Notes under the pieces: generated by a model
What the model was told of the DNA's origin: nothing
The model's database searches: none
What the model saw: the letters and a program-made list of their open reading frames with translations, nothing else
Made by a program: the position numbers and the translations under genes
From: Aquabacterium sp. CECT 9606
GTDB lineage: Bacteria; Pseudomonadota; Gammaproteobacteria; Burkholderiales; Burkholderiaceae_C
Direction: 5' to 3'
DNA: 64,000 nucleotides
Assembly: GCF_918741295.1 (NCBI RefSeq)
Contig: NZ_CAKKNB010000003.1
Location: 808,668 to 872,667, forward strand
Shown: piece by piece, positions 35,892 through 46,397 of the stretch
Position numbering within the stretch: position 1 is the stretch's first letter
Layout: the number at the start of each line of letters is the position of its first letter

Positions 35892-36535
35892 CACCATGGC
35901 TCTAGACCGGCGGCCAAATCAAGTGCCGCCCTGACCGGGGCGAAGCTGCGGCGATGCGCCACAATGGCGCCATGCTCACGCAAGGCGGCCAGGTGCTCGG
36001 CCGTGGGATAGCCCTTGTGCTGGTCAAAGCCGTAATGCGGATAGGCCTCGTGCAGCTCCAGACACAGGCGGTCTCGGTGCACCTTGGCCAGGATGGATGC
36101 CGCCGAAATGGCCTGCACCTTGTCGTCGCCCTTGACGATGGCCTCGGCCGGCACCTTGAGCACCGGGATGCGGTTGCCATCCACCAGCACCAGTCCGGGC
36201 TTGAGGCGCAAGCCTTCCACCGCCCGTTTCATGGCCAGCATGGTGGCGTGCAGGATGTTGAGCTGGTCGATCTCTTCGACGCTGGCCTGCGCAATGCAGC
36301 AGCACAACGCCTTGGCCCGGATCTCGTCAAACAAGCGCTCTCGCTGACGCGCCGTGAGCTTTTTGGAATCGGCCAGGCCTTTGATCGGATTCTGATCGTC
36401 CAGGATGACCGCGGCCGCCACGACAGGGCCGGCCAAGGGGCCACGCCCCGCCTCGTCCACGCCCGCCATCAGCGCCGGAACCTGCCACTGCAGGCCCAAT
36501 TGTTGCGGCTCAGTGGGCTGCCTGGATTTAGCCAC
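35891..36535 (-). CDS. rnhB: Ribonuclease HII
   Basis: RNase HII removes ribonucleotides and RNA primers from DNA hybrids. The 214-residue protein contains the DEDD metal site, starting with [19 protein letters not shown], and the later aspartates in LVDGNRIP and [28 protein letters not shown] is a clear family motif. The start is GTG at 36535, preceded by GAGGAAGG at five bases and overlapping lpxB by 8 bases. lpxB-rnhB adjacency is conserved in proteobacteria, as in E. coli. Confidence 0.96.
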   Translation of the reverse strand: MAKSRQPTEPQQLGLQWQVPALMAGVDEAGRGPLAGPVVAAAVILDDQNPIKGLADSKKLTARQRERLFDEIRAKALCCCIAQASVEEIDQLNILHATMLAMKRAVEGLRLKPGLVLVDGNRIPVLKVPAEAIVKGDDKVQAISAASILAKVHRDRLCLELHEAYPHYGFDQHKGYPTAEHLAALREHGAIVAHRRSFAPVRAALDLAAGLEPW

Positions 36536-37685
36536 GGCGACCTTCCTCCAGAATTTGCGCGATGGCGTCGCTGGCGCACCGGGCGGTGTCCCGCCGCAAG
36601 GTATGGTGGAGCTCAATGAAGCGCTGGCGCACCTCCAGAACCTTGGCCGGATGGTCCAGCCAGTCCAGCACGTCGGAGGCCAATTGCTGCGGAGTCGCCG
36701 CGTCTTGCAGGCGCTCGGGCACCACAAAGTCCTTCAACAAGATATTGGGCAAACCCACCCAGGGTAAGTAACCCAGACGCTTCATGAGTTGCCAGCTCAG
36801 GCCACTGACACGGTAGGCGATGACCATGGGGCGTTTGAACAGCGCGGCTTCCAGGGTGGCGGTGCCGCTGGCAATCAAGGTCACATCGCAGGCCGCCAGG
36901 GCCTCGTGCGATCGGCCTTCCAGCAACTGGATGTTGGCATGGGGCGCGTACTGGGCCACCAAAGGCAGCACCATCTCCCGCAAGCTGGGCACCACCGGCA
37001 TCACGAAACGCATGTCGGGCCGCTGATGGCTCAACTCGGTCACGGCCTGCAAAAACGCAGGCGCAATGTGCTGGATCTCGGAACGGCGGCTGCCGGGCAG
37101 CACGGCCAGCACGGGTGCATCGAGAGGCAAACCCAGGCTCTGGCGGCTGGCCTCGCATGGCGGCTCCATGGGTATCGCATCGGCCAAGGGATGGCCCACG
37201 TAAGTGGCCGGGATGTTCTTGGCCTCGTACAACTCGGGCTCGAACGGGAACATGCACAACATGTGGTCGGTGGACCTGGCAATCTTGTTGATGCGCTTGC
37301 CGCGCCAAGCCCAGATTGAAGGGCTGACGAAATGAACCGTCTTGATGCCCTGGGCCTTCAAGCGAGCTTCCAGCCCAAAATTGAAGTCGGGCGCATCGAC
37401 ACCGATGAACACGTCCGGGCGCTGCTCCAACAGGCGATCGCCCAATTGATGACGGATGCCGGACAGCTCGCGGTAATGGCGCAGCGCATCAACAAATCCG
37501 AACACCGCCAGTTTTTCGCAAGGCCACCAGGCCTCGAAGCCCTGAGCCACCATGCGGGGGCCACCGATGCCCATGGCACTCAGCTCAGGCCAGCGCGCCT
37601 TGAGCCCGCCCATCAGCAAGCCGGCCAGCAAGTCGCCCGAGACCTCGCCCGCCACCATGGCCACCTTGGGCGCCGATGCACTCAT
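36528..37685 (-). CDS. lpxB: Lipid-A-disaccharide synthase
   Basis: LpxB joins UDP-2,3-diacylglucosamine and lipid X to form the lipid A disaccharide at the inner face of the inner membrane. The 385-residue GT-B protein (382 in E. coli) has [14 protein letters not shown] at the N-terminus. Other markers are [39 protein letters not shown] and [20 protein letters not shown]. The ATG at 37685 is preferred to a TTG three bases upstream. It starts 18 bases after lpxA. Confidence 0.97.
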   Translation of the reverse strand: MSASAPKVAMVAGEVSGDLLAGLLMGGLKARWPELSAMGIGGPRMVAQGFEAWWPCEKLAVFGFVDALRHYRELSGIRHQLGDRLLEQRPDVFIGVDAPDFNFGLEARLKAQGIKTVHFVSPSIWAWRGKRINKIARSTDHMLCMFPFEPELYEAKNIPATYVGHPLADAIPMEPPCEASRQSLGLPLDAPVLAVLPGSRRSEIQHIAPAFLQAVTELSHQRPDMRFVMPVVPSLREMVLPLVAQYAPHANIQLLEGRSHEALAACDVTLIASGTATLEAALFKRPMVIAYRVSGLSWQLMKRLGYLPWVGLPNILLKDFVVPERLQDAATPQQLASDVLDWLDHPAKVLEVRQRFIELHHTLRRDTARCASDAIAQILEEGRRG

Positions 37686-37703
37686 CAAAAGGCTCCGGGG
37701 CGC

Positions 37704-38492
37704 TCAGCGCACGATGCCGCGGGTGGACGCCTGCAAGAAATTGATCATCAGATCAACGTCCTGTTGCGCTTCGGGATGGGAGCCCGCCAACTCGGCGATG
37801 CGGCCCTTGGCTTCTTCCAACGTCAGGTCCTGGCGGTACAGAGCCCGGTGCATTTCCTTGACCGCCTTGAGGCGCTCCGGGCTGAAGCCACGACGGCGCA
37901 ATCCTTCCAGATTGATGCCGCGCGCCTCGGCCATGTTGCCCTGGGCCATCACGAAAGGTGGCAAATCCTGGCCCAAGGCCGTCGCCATGCTGGTCATAGC
38001 GTGGGCGCCAATCTTGACGAACTGGTGCACGCAGGTGAAGCCACCCAGGATGACCCAATCGCCCACATGAACATGGCCAGCGATGTGCGCGTTGTTGGCA
38101 AAGATGGTGTTGTTGCCGACCTGGCAGTCGTGCGCCAGGTGGGTGTAAGCCATCATCCAGTTGTCATGACCCAGGCGCGTGATGCCTTCGTCCTGGGCCG
38201 TACCCACATTGAAGGTGCTGAACTCGCGGATGGTGTTGCGGTCACCAATCACCAGCTGGGTAGGCTCGCTCGCGTACTTCTTGTCTTGCGGGCTGCCACC
38301 CAAAGAAGCAAACTGGAAAATCCGGTTGTCACGGCCAATCGTGGTGTGGCCTTCGATCACGCAATGCGGGCCCACGGTGGTGCCTTCGTCAATGCGAACG
38401 TGGGGACCGATGACCGTGTAAGGTCCGACGCTGACGGTGTCGCCCAGTTGCGCCTGGGGATCGACCACCGCGGTGGGATGAATGCTCGCCAT
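37704..38492 (-). CDS. lpxA: UDP-N-acetylglucosamine O-acyltransferase
   Basis: LpxA adds the first hydroxyacyl chain in lipid A synthesis. The 262-residue protein equals the E. coli length and shows the left-handed beta-helix hexapeptide repeats beginning with IHPTAVVDP. The catalytic histidine region is [40 protein letters not shown] and the helical C-terminal domain ([17 protein letters not shown]) follow. The ATG at 38492 gives the standard N-terminus. Genes lpxD-fabZ-lpxA-lpxB are in the usual order. Confidence 0.98.
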   Translation of the reverse strand: MASIHPTAVVDPQAQLGDTVSVGPYTVIGPHVRIDEGTTVGPHCVIEGHTTIGRDNRIFQFASLGGSPQDKKYASEPTQLVIGDRNTIREFSTFNVGTAQDEGITRLGHDNWMMAYTHLAHDCQVGNNTIFANNAHIAGHVHVGDWVILGGFTCVHQFVKIGAHAMTSMATALGQDLPPFVMAQGNMAEARGINLEGLRRRGFSPERLKAVKEMHRALYRQDLTLEEAKGRIAELAGSHPEAQQDVDLMINFLQASTRGIVR

Positions 38493-38509
38493 GTTGCTGC
38501 GCCCTTGCC

Positions 38510-38953
38510 TCAACCCACCGTGCGCTGCGTGCACATCAGCTGCGCCTCGACGGCCAGTTCGTCACCCACCCAGCCCTTGGCGCTGAACTTGTAGATGCCC
38601 GCGCGATGGCGGTCGATCGTCACGTCCAGGATCAACTGGTCGCCAGGCTCCACCGGCCGCTTGAAGCGGGCGTTGTCGATGCCAACGAAGTAATACACCG
38701 ACTTTTCGTCGGCATTGATGCCAATGCCTTCAAACGCCAAGATGCCGGCCGCTTGGGCCAGCGCTTCCAGCATCATCACGCCAGGCATGACGGGACGCCC
38801 GGGGAAATGGCCTTGGAAGAATGGCTCATTGAAAGTCACGTTCTTCACTGCACGAATGCGCACGTTCTTTTCAATCTCCAGCACACGGTCCACCAACAGC
38901 ATCGGGTAGCGGTGCGGGAGCTTTTCAAGAATCTTGTGGATGTCCATCATCAT
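38510..38953 (-). CDS. fabZ: 3-hydroxyacyl-ACP dehydratase FabZ
   Basis: FabZ dehydrates 3-hydroxyacyl-ACP in fatty acid synthesis and competes with LpxA for hydroxymyristoyl-ACP, so clustering with lpx genes is meaningful. The 147-residue hot-dog protein has [13 protein letters not shown]. It also has the active-site helix [23 protein letters not shown] with the catalytic His and Glu. Three consecutive ATG codons (38953, 38950, 38947) are possible starts. All lie inside the end of lpxD, giving an overlap of 23-29 bases. No strong ribosome site is seen, so translation is probably coupled to lpxD. Confidence 0.97.
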   Translation of the reverse strand: MMMDIHKILEKLPHRYPMLLVDRVLEIEKNVRIRAVKNVTFNEPFFQGHFPGRPVMPGVMMLEALAQAAGILAFEGIGINADEKSVYYFVGIDNARFKRPVEPGDQLILDVTIDRHRAGIYKFSAKGWVGDELAVEAQLMCTQRTVG

Positions 38954-40013
38954 GGTTGTTCTGTTGTTTCTCTAAAGCGCGAACGCGTTCGCGCAGGGCA
39001 TGCAGATTGCGCAATGTCGCGGCGTTCTTCTCCCACGATGCATTGTCATCGAAGGGGAACACGCCACTGTACAACCCAGGTTTGTGAATGGACCGTGAGA
39101 CCAGTGTGGCGGCCGAGACATTCACCCCTTCCGCCAGCGTCAGGTGGCCCAGCACCATGCCGCCACCGCCCACGGTGCAATGCGCGCCAATGACGGCGCT
39201 GCCGGCCACGCCTGCGCAGCCGGCCATGGCCACGTGGTCGCCGATCTGGACGTTGTGCCCGATCTGAACCAGGTTGTCGAGCTTGACCCCATTGCCAAGG
39301 ACGGTGTCGCCCAGGGCACCGCGGTCTACGCAGGAGTTGGCGCCAATCTCGACGTCATCCCCAATGCGCACGGCGCCCAGTTGTTCGATTTTTTCCCAGC
39401 GCCCCTGCGTGGGCGCAAAGCCGAAACCATCGGCCCCGATCACCACACCGCTGTGGAAGAGGCAGCGCTCGCCAATGCTGCAGTCAAAGCCGATGTTGAC
39501 GCTGGCGGAAAGGCGCGTGCCCACGCCAATGCGGGCACCGCGCCCGATCACGCAATGGGGGCCGATCACCGCACCCGCACCGATGACCGCCCCCGCTTCC
39601 ACCACCGCGAAGGGGCCAATGCTGACGCCCTCGCCCAAGGTGGCGCTGGGGTCGATCACTGCACTGGCATGAACGCTGGCTGGCGCCTGAGGGCGCGCTC
39701 GGCTGGCCCACCATTGCGTCAGCCTGGCAAAGTACAGGTAAGGGTCGTCCGTGACGATGGTCGCACCACGGGCCGCGGCTTCAGCCTTCAGCGCGCTGGA
39801 GACGATCACGCAGCCGGCCGACGTGCTGACCAATTGGGCTCGGTACTTGGGGTGGGCCAGGAAGGTGATCGCGTCAGCCTGTGCCTGCTCGATTGGCGCG
39901 ATGCGGGCAATCGGCAACTCTGCGGTGCCCAGCAACTCGCCACCCAGTGCCGCGACGATCTGACCAAGCTGCACCATGGACGTCGAGCCGGTCGAGTTGA
40001 CCGACCCGCTCAC
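38925..40013 (-). CDS. lpxD: UDP-3-O-acylglucosamine N-acyltransferase
   Basis: LpxD adds the N-linked acyl chain in lipid A synthesis. The 362-residue protein has an N-terminal uridine-binding domain ([27 protein letters not shown]), a long hexapeptide-repeat helix and the catalytic [12 protein letters not shown] segment. A C-terminal helix begins at [15 protein letters not shown]. The GTG at 40013 overlaps the skp stop (GTGA). An ATG at 39977 just before VQLGQIV is an alternative that matches the family N-terminus more closely. Confidence 0.96.
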   Translation of the reverse strand: MSGSVNSTGSTSMVQLGQIVAALGGELLGTAELPIARIAPIEQAQADAITFLAHPKYRAQLVSTSAGCVIVSSALKAEAAARGATIVTDDPYLYFARLTQWWASRARPQAPASVHASAVIDPSATLGEGVSIGPFAVVEAGAVIGAGAVIGPHCVIGRGARIGVGTRLSASVNIGFDCSIGERCLFHSGVVIGADGFGFAPTQGRWEKIEQLGAVRIGDDVEIGANSCVDRGALGDTVLGNGVKLDNLVQIGHNVQIGDHVAMAGCAGVAGSAVIGAHCTVGGGGMVLGHLTLAEGVNVSAATLVSRSIHKPGLYSGVFPFDDNASWEKNAATLRNLHALRERVRALEKQQNNHDDGHPQDS

Positions 40014-40519
40014 TTGCCGAGGGCGGTGTTGAGGGACTTGATCACCTTGTCCGTGATGTCCACACGCGGGCTGGCAAAGACGGCTTCCTGAACGATCAGG
40101 TCGTATTTTTCCTGGTCAAAAATCTGCTTGACCACGCGATTGGCACGGTCGAGCACCGAAGCCAGTTCTTCATTCTTGCGCTGGTTCAGGTCTTCCTGGA
40201 ACTCACGGCGCTTGCGCTGAAACTCGCGGTCTTGCTCGACCAGGTCGCGTTGGCGGCGGCCGCGCTCGCCTTCCAGCAGGGTGGGCGCGTCTTTCTCGAA
40301 CTTGTCCGAGGCCGACTTGATGCGCTGGGCCGTTTCGGTCAGCTCTTTCTCGCGGCGGCTGAATTCAACTTCCAGCTTGGCTTGCGCGGCCTTGGCAGGC
40401 GTCGCGTCGCGCAGAACACGGTCAAGATTGACATACCCAATCTTGAATTCCTGGGCGGAGGCCGTGGCCGCGGCCACCAGCAAACCGGTGACCATCAGGG
40501 TCTTGAGGACGGATTTCAT
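40010..40519 (-). CDS. skp: Periplasmic chaperone Skp/OmpH
   Basis: Skp is a trimeric jellyfish-shaped chaperone that holds unfolded outer-membrane proteins for BamA. The 169-residue product (161 in E. coli) has a signal peptide ending at ASA-QEF, then [13 protein letters not shown] long charged coiled-coil region (residues 45-125) forms the tentacles, and [21 protein letters not shown] the base. It lies 2 bases after bamA and is coupled to lpxD by GTGA. Confidence 0.96.
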   Translation of the reverse strand: MKSVLKTLMVTGLLVAAATASAQEFKIGYVNLDRVLRDATPAKAAQAKLEVEFSRREKELTETAQRIKSASDKFEKDAPTLLEGERGRRQRDLVEQDREFQRKRREFQEDLNQRKNEELASVLDRANRVVKQIFDQEKYDLIVQEAVFASPRVDITDKVIKSLNTALGK

Positions 40520-40521
40520 GG

Positions 40522-42828
40522 TCAGAATGCGGTACCGATCTGGAACTGGAGTTTCTGGATTTTATCCACATCGAACTTGCGGACAGGTTGGCCGTAGCTG
40601 AGTTTAAGCGGCCCCACGGGAGAGACCCAGCTGACACCCACGCCCATGGAAAGGCGGAAATCGTCCAGCTTGATCGGCTCGTCGTTGCCCCAGACATTAC
40701 CAGCGTCCAGGTATCCGAACAAGCGCAAGGTGCGGTCATTGCCGGCACCAGGGAAAGGCACATACAACTCATTGTTGATGTTGATGCGCTTGCTGCCCCC
40801 GATATAGGCGCCATTGTTGTCGATCGGGCCCAGCGAGTTCTGCTCGAAACCCCGCACCGTGCCCAGGCCGCCGCCATAGAAGTTCTTGAAGAATGGGTAC
40901 TCTTTGCCCGACAGGCCCACGCCATAACCAATCTGGGCATTGAAGCCAAAGGTGAAACGATTGGTCAGCGGCAGGTATTGCTGGAACTGGTAATCACCGC
41001 GCAAGTAGCGCGTGTCACCGGCCACACCCCACTCCATGTTCACGCGCTGATAACGCCCCTGATTGGGCGCGATCGTACTGTCGCGCGAGTCACGCGCCCA
41101 GCCCACCGTCAGTGGAATCGACAAACTGGTTTCGCCGAAATTGCGCCGGTACAACTTGTAGTTGTCAGGCAGGCCCAAGTCGCCCTTGATGGTGGTCTGC
41201 TCGGCGCCCAGGCCGAAGAACACCGTGTCGAACTCGGTGAACGGCACGCCAAACCGGATGGTGGCGCCCGGGGTCACAATTTCATAGTCGCCGCCCTGGG
41301 TGCTCAGCGGACGCGAGGTGCGGTAGAACACGTCCACCGCGCGCGAAATGCCGCCATCGGTGAAGTACGGATCCACGGTGCTGACCACCAGCGTGCGGTT
41401 GTACTTGCTGGTGTTGACTTCAATGCCGAGGTAGTTGCCCGTGCCAAAGATGTTGTCTTGCTTGATCGAGGCGGTCAGCGACAACTTCTCCGCGCTGGAG
41501 AAACCCGCGCCTAGCATCAGGTTGCCCGTGGGCTTTTCTTCCACGGTGATGGTCAGGTCAACCTGGTCTTGCGTGCCAGGCACCTCGGCCGTGTCAATGC
41601 CGACTTGCTTGAAATAGCCCAGGCGGTCCACCCGGTCGCGCGACAGCTTGATCTTCTGGCCGTCGTACCAGGCCGATTCAAACTGGCGGAACTCGCGGCG
41701 GATCACTTCGTCACGGGTGCGGGAGTTGCCCGCCACATTCACGCGGCGCACGTACACGCGGCGTTGCGGCTGGGAACTGAACACGGCCACCACGGTGCCT
41801 TTTTCGCGGTTCAGTTCGGGCCGGAAATCCACACGGGCAAAGGCATAACCAAAGGCCGCAAACCGGTCGGTGAAGGCTTTGGTGGTCGATGCGATGTCTT
41901 CCGCACGGTAAGAATCGCCAGGCTTGACGGCCACCAGCGAGCGAAACACTTCATCCTTGCCCAGGTAGTCGCCTTCCAGCTTCACGCCGGTGACGGTGTA
42001 GCGAGGGCCTTCCGTCACATTGATGGCGATGGAGATGTCTTGCTTGTCCGGCGAGATGGCCACTTGCGTAGACTCGACCCGGAACTCCAGGTAGCCACGG
42101 TTCAGGTAGTAAGCCTTGATCGTTTCCAGGTCTGCGTTCAGCTTGGCCCGCGCGTACTGGTCGGATTTGGTGTACCAGGTCAGCCAGCCGCCCGTGGTCA
42201 GGTCCATCTGCGACAGCAAGGTGCTTTCAGAGAAAGCCTTGGCGCCGGTGATCCGGATGCTCTTGATCTTGGCTGTTTCGCCTTCGGTCACGCTGAAGGT
42301 CACGTTGACGCGGTTGCGGTCAACCGGGGTGATGGTGGTGACCACCTCGATGCCGTACAGGCTGCGCGACAGATATTGGCGCTTCAACTCGGTTTCGGCA
42401 CGGTCGGCCAAAGCACGGTCAAAAGGCTGGCCCTCGCCGATGCCGATGTCCTTGAGCGCCTTGACCAGGTTGTCCTTGTCGAACTCCTTGGTGCCCACAA
42501 ACTCGACCTTGGAAATGACCGGGCGCTCTTCAACGACCACCACGACCACGCTGCCGTCGATCTGGATGCGAACGTCCTTGAACAGGCCGGTGGCAAACAG
42601 GGAACGCAGGCCAGCCGAGCCTTTGTCGTCGGTGTAGGTGTCGCCAACCCGGAAAGGCAAAGAAGCGAACACCGTACCCGCGTCGGCCCGCTGCAGGCCC
42701 TCGACACGGATGTCTTTGAGCACGAAAGGTTCCACCGCGAAGGCGGCGGTGTGGAACATGGACACGGCAACGAGCGCGGCGGCCAGGGTCGGTTTGAACC
42801 GATGGACAGTCTTGGAAGGGAATTGCAT
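40522..42828 (-). CDS. bamA: Outer-membrane protein assembly factor BamA
   Basis: BamA is the essential Omp85 insertase for outer-membrane beta-barrel proteins. The 768-residue precursor (810 in E. coli) has a signal peptide ending at AFA-VEP and five POTRA domains (for example VLKDIRVEGLQRAD and KSIRITGAKAFSES). The 16-strand barrel carries the VRGFEQNSLGP lid-lock motif near the C-terminus and ends in LQFQIGTAF with a terminal phenylalanine. The ATG at 42828 gives a standard signal peptide, and upstream starts do not. BamB is encoded separately at 62-63 kb. Confidence 0.97.
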   Translation of the reverse strand: MQFPSKTVHRFKPTLAAALVAVSMFHTAAFAVEPFVLKDIRVEGLQRADAGTVFASLPFRVGDTYTDDKGSAGLRSLFATGLFKDVRIQIDGSVVVVVVEERPVISKVEFVGTKEFDKDNLVKALKDIGIGEGQPFDRALADRAETELKRQYLSRSLYGIEVVTTITPVDRNRVNVTFSVTEGETAKIKSIRITGAKAFSESTLLSQMDLTTGGWLTWYTKSDQYARAKLNADLETIKAYYLNRGYLEFRVESTQVAISPDKQDISIAINVTEGPRYTVTGVKLEGDYLGKDEVFRSLVAVKPGDSYRAEDIASTTKAFTDRFAAFGYAFARVDFRPELNREKGTVVAVFSSQPQRRVYVRRVNVAGNSRTRDEVIRREFRQFESAWYDGQKIKLSRDRVDRLGYFKQVGIDTAEVPGTQDQVDLTITVEEKPTGNLMLGAGFSSAEKLSLTASIKQDNIFGTGNYLGIEVNTSKYNRTLVVSTVDPYFTDGGISRAVDVFYRTSRPLSTQGGDYEIVTPGATIRFGVPFTEFDTVFFGLGAEQTTIKGDLGLPDNYKLYRRNFGETSLSIPLTVGWARDSRDSTIAPNQGRYQRVNMEWGVAGDTRYLRGDYQFQQYLPLTNRFTFGFNAQIGYGVGLSGKEYPFFKNFYGGGLGTVRGFEQNSLGPIDNNGAYIGGSKRININNELYVPFPGAGNDRTLRLFGYLDAGNVWGNDEPIKLDDFRLSMGVGVSWVSPVGPLKLSYGQPVRKFDVDKIQKLQFQIGTAF

Positions 42829-42835
42829 GCAAAGA

Positions 42836-44239
42836 TCAGTGCGAGCCCAGCATTCGGGCCAAATCGTTGTAGAGGGCAAGTGACATCATGGTGAGCATGA
42901 TGGCCACGCCACCGCGTTGCAACCGCTCCATCCATACTTCTGAGATGGGCCGGCCGGTGAGTCCTTCAAAAAGATAATACATGAGGTGTCCGCCATCCAG
43001 GACTGGCAGCGGCAGCAGATTGAGCACGCCCAGGCTGACACTGACCAAGGCCAGAAAACCCAGGTAATGTACCCAACCCATTTCGGCAGAACGCCCCGCG
43101 TAATCCGCAATGGTCAATGGCCCGCTGAGATTTTTCAGTGAAGCCTGCCCCACCACCATCTTGCCCAGCATTTCCAGGCTCATGCGAGAGACGTCCCAGG
43201 TGCGGTTGAGCGCGAGCGTCAACCCTTCCAGCGGGCCATAGCTCACCTCGACCATCGCAGGCGGCGAGCCGATGCCCGCCTCGATGCGTGCCAACTGCTT
43301 GCCGTCCACTTCTTTCATCGCCGGGGTCACCGTGATGTCGAGGCTCTGCCCAGCCCGAAGCACCTTCAACTGGATGGGCTTGACCTGACCCTGGTCGTGG
43401 CTGGCCCCGATCAGCTGCCGCAATTGCGCGGCATCGGTGGGCACTTGGCCATTGATCTGCACAATTCGATCACCGGCCTTCAACCCGGCCCGTTCGGCAG
43501 GACCACCTGCCATGGTCTGGGCAATGATCGGCTCGACATACGGCCCCATCAGTCCAATGCGGTCCAGCAACTTGGCGTCCACCTCGGCTGCGGGGATGCG
43601 GCTGAGAGGCAAGGTCAGGGTTCGGCTGCCACGCTGCTGTGGATCGACCGCGCCAGAAGCATTGTGGCTGACCTGCAGTCGCAAATCGCGCCCCGCCAAG
43701 GCGGCTTGGGTGAATTGCCACTGCAAGTCGCTCATCGAGCGGATGGCCTGCCAGCCCTCATCATCAGCGGCATCGGCGCCCACTTGCGCCACCGACAGGA
43801 TTTCATCCCGCGCCTGCAGGCCCGCCTGATCGGCCAGGCTCTCGGCCTCGGGCTGAGCCATCCAGGGGCGCAACTCTTGCACGCCGGCCCAATTGACACA
43901 GGCGTACAGCAAGACCGCCAGCACCAGATTGGCGGCCGGCCCCGCCGCCACGATGAAGGCCCGTTGCTTGAGCGATTTGCGGTTGAACGCGCGGCTCAAT
44001 TCTGAAGGCGGCACGACGCCTTCGCGTTCATCCAGCATCTTCACATAGCCGCCCAAGGGCAGCGCCGACACCACGAACTCGGTTTCGCCGTGCATGCGGC
44101 GCCAAAGCACGCGCCCAAAGCCCACGGAAAACCGCAGCACCTTGACATCACATGCCACGGCCGCACGGTAGTGCCCGTACTCGTGGATGATGACCAGCAC
44201 ACCAATGGTCACTAAAAATGCCAACACCGTCGACAACAT
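42836..44239 (-). CDS. rseP: Site-2 protease RseP
   Basis: RseP is the intramembrane zinc protease that cuts RseA to release the envelope-stress sigma factor and clears signal peptides. The 467-residue protein has the zinc site HEYGH (His19, Glu20, His23) in the first helix and LGGYVKMLDEREG. Two PDZ domains follow (the second near AGLKAGDRIVQINGQ), with the LNLLPLPVLDGGHLMYYLFE motif providing the third ligand. It ends 8 bases before bamA, the conserved order. Confidence 0.97.
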   Translation of the reverse strand: MLSTVLAFLVTIGVLVIIHEYGHYRAAVACDVKVLRFSVGFGRVLWRRMHGETEFVVSALPLGGYVKMLDEREGVVPPSELSRAFNRKSLKQRAFIVAAGPAANLVLAVLLYACVNWAGVQELRPWMAQPEAESLADQAGLQARDEILSVAQVGADAADDEGWQAIRSMSDLQWQFTQAALAGRDLRLQVSHNASGAVDPQQRGSRTLTLPLSRIPAAEVDAKLLDRIGLMGPYVEPIIAQTMAGGPAERAGLKAGDRIVQINGQVPTDAAQLRQLIGASHDQGQVKPIQLKVLRAGQSLDITVTPAMKEVDGKQLARIEAGIGSPPAMVEVSYGPLEGLTLALNRTWDVSRMSLEMLGKMVVGQASLKNLSGPLTIADYAGRSAEMGWVHYLGFLALVSVSLGVLNLLPLPVLDGGHLMYYLFEGLTGRPISEVWMERLQRGGVAIMLTMMSLALYNDLARMLGSH

Positions 44240-44261
44240 GGCAAGGCTCCGGGGTTTTAGA

Positions 44262-45458
44262 TCAGCGGCTCAAGCCAGACGAGATCACCTGGGCGACGCG
44301 CCTGGCCTTGGCGTCCAGCGCCAGCAGACCCTCGACGCTGTCGCAGCAGCCGGACTCTACCGCGCAATCGACCAGACTTTGGGCGTTGACGGCATGAATC
44401 TGGTCAAAGCGGATGCGCCCGGTCAAGAAAGCGTCCACCGCCACCTCGTTGGCCGCATTGAGCACGCAAGTGCTGCCCGCAGGGCCATTGAGGGTGTCCC
44501 AGGCCAATTGCAAACCGGGGTAGCGATGCGAATCGGCCTCCTCGAAGGTCAAGGCGGACAGGCGCGTAAAGTCAAGTAAATCCGCCCCCGACTCGATCCG
44601 ATTGGGCCACGACAGCCCATAAGCGATGGGCACGCGCATGTCGGGCGTGCCGAGTTGCGCGAGCACCGAGCGGTCCCGGCACACCACCATCGAGTGGATG
44701 ATGCTTTGGGGGTGCAAGACCACCTTGATGCGGTCGGGCGTGAGGCCAAACAACCAACGCGCTTCGATCACTTCCAGCGCCTTGTTCATCATCGTGGCCG
44801 AATCCACCGAGATCTTGCGGCCCATGACCCAATTGGGGTGGGCGCAGGCCTGATCGGGCGTGACATCGCGCAAGGTGGCCGGGTCGCGCTGGCGGAATGG
44901 CCCACCCGAAGCGGTCAACACGATGTGGTCGATGCGCTCAGCCCAGGTTCCAACGTCTTCCGGCAGGCACTGGAAAATGGCCGAATGCTCGCTGTCGATG
45001 GGCAGCAAGGTCGCGCCACCCTCAGCCACGGCCCCCATGAACAAGGCACCCCCGACGACCAGGGCTTCCTTGTTGGCCAACAGCAAACGCTTGCCCGAAC
45101 GAGCCGCCGCCAAGCATGGGGCCAAGCCAGCCGCGCCCACAATCGCGGCCATCACGACGTCCACCTCGGAGTGAGACGCGATGTCGCACAAGGCCTGCTC
45201 ACCGCTGAGCACTTCGGTCGACAAGCCCGCTTGCGCAATACCTTCACGCAGCCGGCGCGAAGCGTCTTCATCCGACATCACGGCAAACCGGGGGCGCCAC
45301 TGCACGCATTGCGCCAACAACTCCTCCACACGTCGGCCACCACTGAGGGCAAACACATTGAAGCGATCCGGGTGCCTTGCCACCACGTCCAGCGTGTTGG
45401 TCCCGATCGAGCCTGTGGACCCGAGTACGCACAAACGCTGGCGGTATCCCGCGGACAT
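44262..45458 (-). CDS. dxr: 1-deoxy-D-xylulose 5-phosphate reductoisomerase
   Basis: Dxr makes MEP, the first committed intermediate of the non-mevalonate isoprenoid pathway that feeds UppS. The 398-residue protein equals the E. coli length and has the NADPH-binding CVLGSTGSIGTNTLDVV and LLANKEALVVGG. The metal and substrate site contains PIDSEHSAIFQCL, TASGGPFR and PNWVMGRKISVDSATMMNK. The ATG at 45458 has GAGG five bases upstream. An ATG at 45473 would add five residues and overlap cdsA by 8 bases. Confidence 0.97.
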   Translation of the reverse strand: MSAGYRQRLCVLGSTGSIGTNTLDVVARHPDRFNVFALSGGRRVEELLAQCVQWRPRFAVMSDEDASRRLREGIAQAGLSTEVLSGEQALCDIASHSEVDVVMAAIVGAAGLAPCLAAARSGKRLLLANKEALVVGGALFMGAVAEGGATLLPIDSEHSAIFQCLPEDVGTWAERIDHIVLTASGGPFRQRDPATLRDVTPDQACAHPNWVMGRKISVDSATMMNKALEVIEARWLFGLTPDRIKVVLHPQSIIHSMVVCRDRSVLAQLGTPDMRVPIAYGLSWPNRIESGADLLDFTRLSALTFEEADSHRYPGLQLAWDTLNGPAGSTCVLNAANEVAVDAFLTGRIRFDQIHAVNAQSLVDCAVESGCCDSVEGLLALDAKARRVAQVISSGLSR

Positions 45459-45465
45459 CACAGCC

Positions 45466-46395
45466 TCAACCATGGCACAAGGACATCAAAGCAAGCACCA
45501 AAGGCAGAACTGGCAGCAAGGCATCGATGCGGTCAAGCACGCCGCCATGCCCTGGCAGCAACTGGCTGCTGTCCTTGGCACCGGCCTGGCGCTTGATGAG
45601 CGATTCAAACAAATCACCCACCACGCTCATGCCAACCAGAAAAACAATGCTCAGCACCAGGCCCACAGGCCCGAGGCCCGACAGCAGGTGGCTGTACATG
45701 CTGGGTGAATCAACCGACCAGTGGCGGTCAACCGCAATCCAGGCCACCGCCAAAAGGAGCACGGACAACATCCCTGACCAGACGCCTTCCCAGCTCTTGC
45801 CCGGGCTGATGCTGATGGCCAACTTGCGGCGTCCGAACGCGCGACCACCAAAGTAGGCGCCAATGTCGGCCGCCCACACCAGGCAGAAGATCGACAAGAG
45901 GAAATTGAGCCCTTGAGCCTTGCTCTCGGTCAAGGCGAGCCACGCCACCACCAAGATGCCCAGCCCCAGCAGAGCGCGCAAAACCGTGGGCGACTGCTTC
46001 CAGTACCGCGTGCCCCAACGCAAAGCCAAGGCACCGCCCAGCGCCCACAAGGCACCACTGACCCACCACACGGCCGCAGGCACGACAAAGCCGGCCAATG
46101 CCTGACCTGGCACGTGAACGTGGGCCGCTGCCGCGCTCTCGGCGTGCGGTGCCGAAGACAGGCCCCAAGGGTCGAGATGAACCGCCTCGGCCACCACATA
46201 GCCCAGCACGGCCACTCCCGCCCCCAAGGCCACGGCGCGAAGCCCTGGCCACCCATTCAAGCGCGCCCACTCCCAGCCAGCGGCACTGACGAACAGCAAA
46301 CCCAAGGCGGCAAAGGGCCACAGGGCTTGCGCTGCCAACGATGGCAACAGGATGGCCATCAGGATCAGCGCCGTGATCACGCGTTGCTTGAGCAT
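45466..46395 (-). CDS. cdsA: Phosphatidate cytidylyltransferase
   Basis: CdsA makes CDP-diacylglycerol from CTP and phosphatidic acid, the substrate for PgsA (encoded at 16.1-16.7 kb) and other headgroup enzymes. The 309-residue polytopic protein starts MLKQRVITALILMAILL. It carries the signature KLAISISPGKSWEGVWSGML, VGDLFESLIKRQAGAKDS and LPGHGGVLDRIDALL with the metal-binding acidic residues. It starts 2 bases after uppS. Confidence 0.96.
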   Translation of the reverse strand: MLKQRVITALILMAILLPSLAAQALWPFAALGLLFVSAAGWEWARLNGWPGLRAVALGAGVAVLGYVVAEAVHLDPWGLSSAPHAESAAAAHVHVPGQALAGFVVPAAVWWVSGALWALGGALALRWGTRYWKQSPTVLRALLGLGILVVAWLALTESKAQGLNFLLSIFCLVWAADIGAYFGGRAFGRRKLAISISPGKSWEGVWSGMLSVLLLAVAWIAVDRHWSVDSPSMYSHLLSGLGPVGLVLSIVFLVGMSVVGDLFESLIKRQAGAKDSSQLLPGHGGVLDRIDALLPVLPLVLALMSLCHG

Positions 46396-46397
46396 GT

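Noticed and set aside
41569..42894. A 441-residue plus-strand frame opposite bamA
   Set aside because: Antisense shadow of bamA. Long open frames are expected opposite GC-rich genes.
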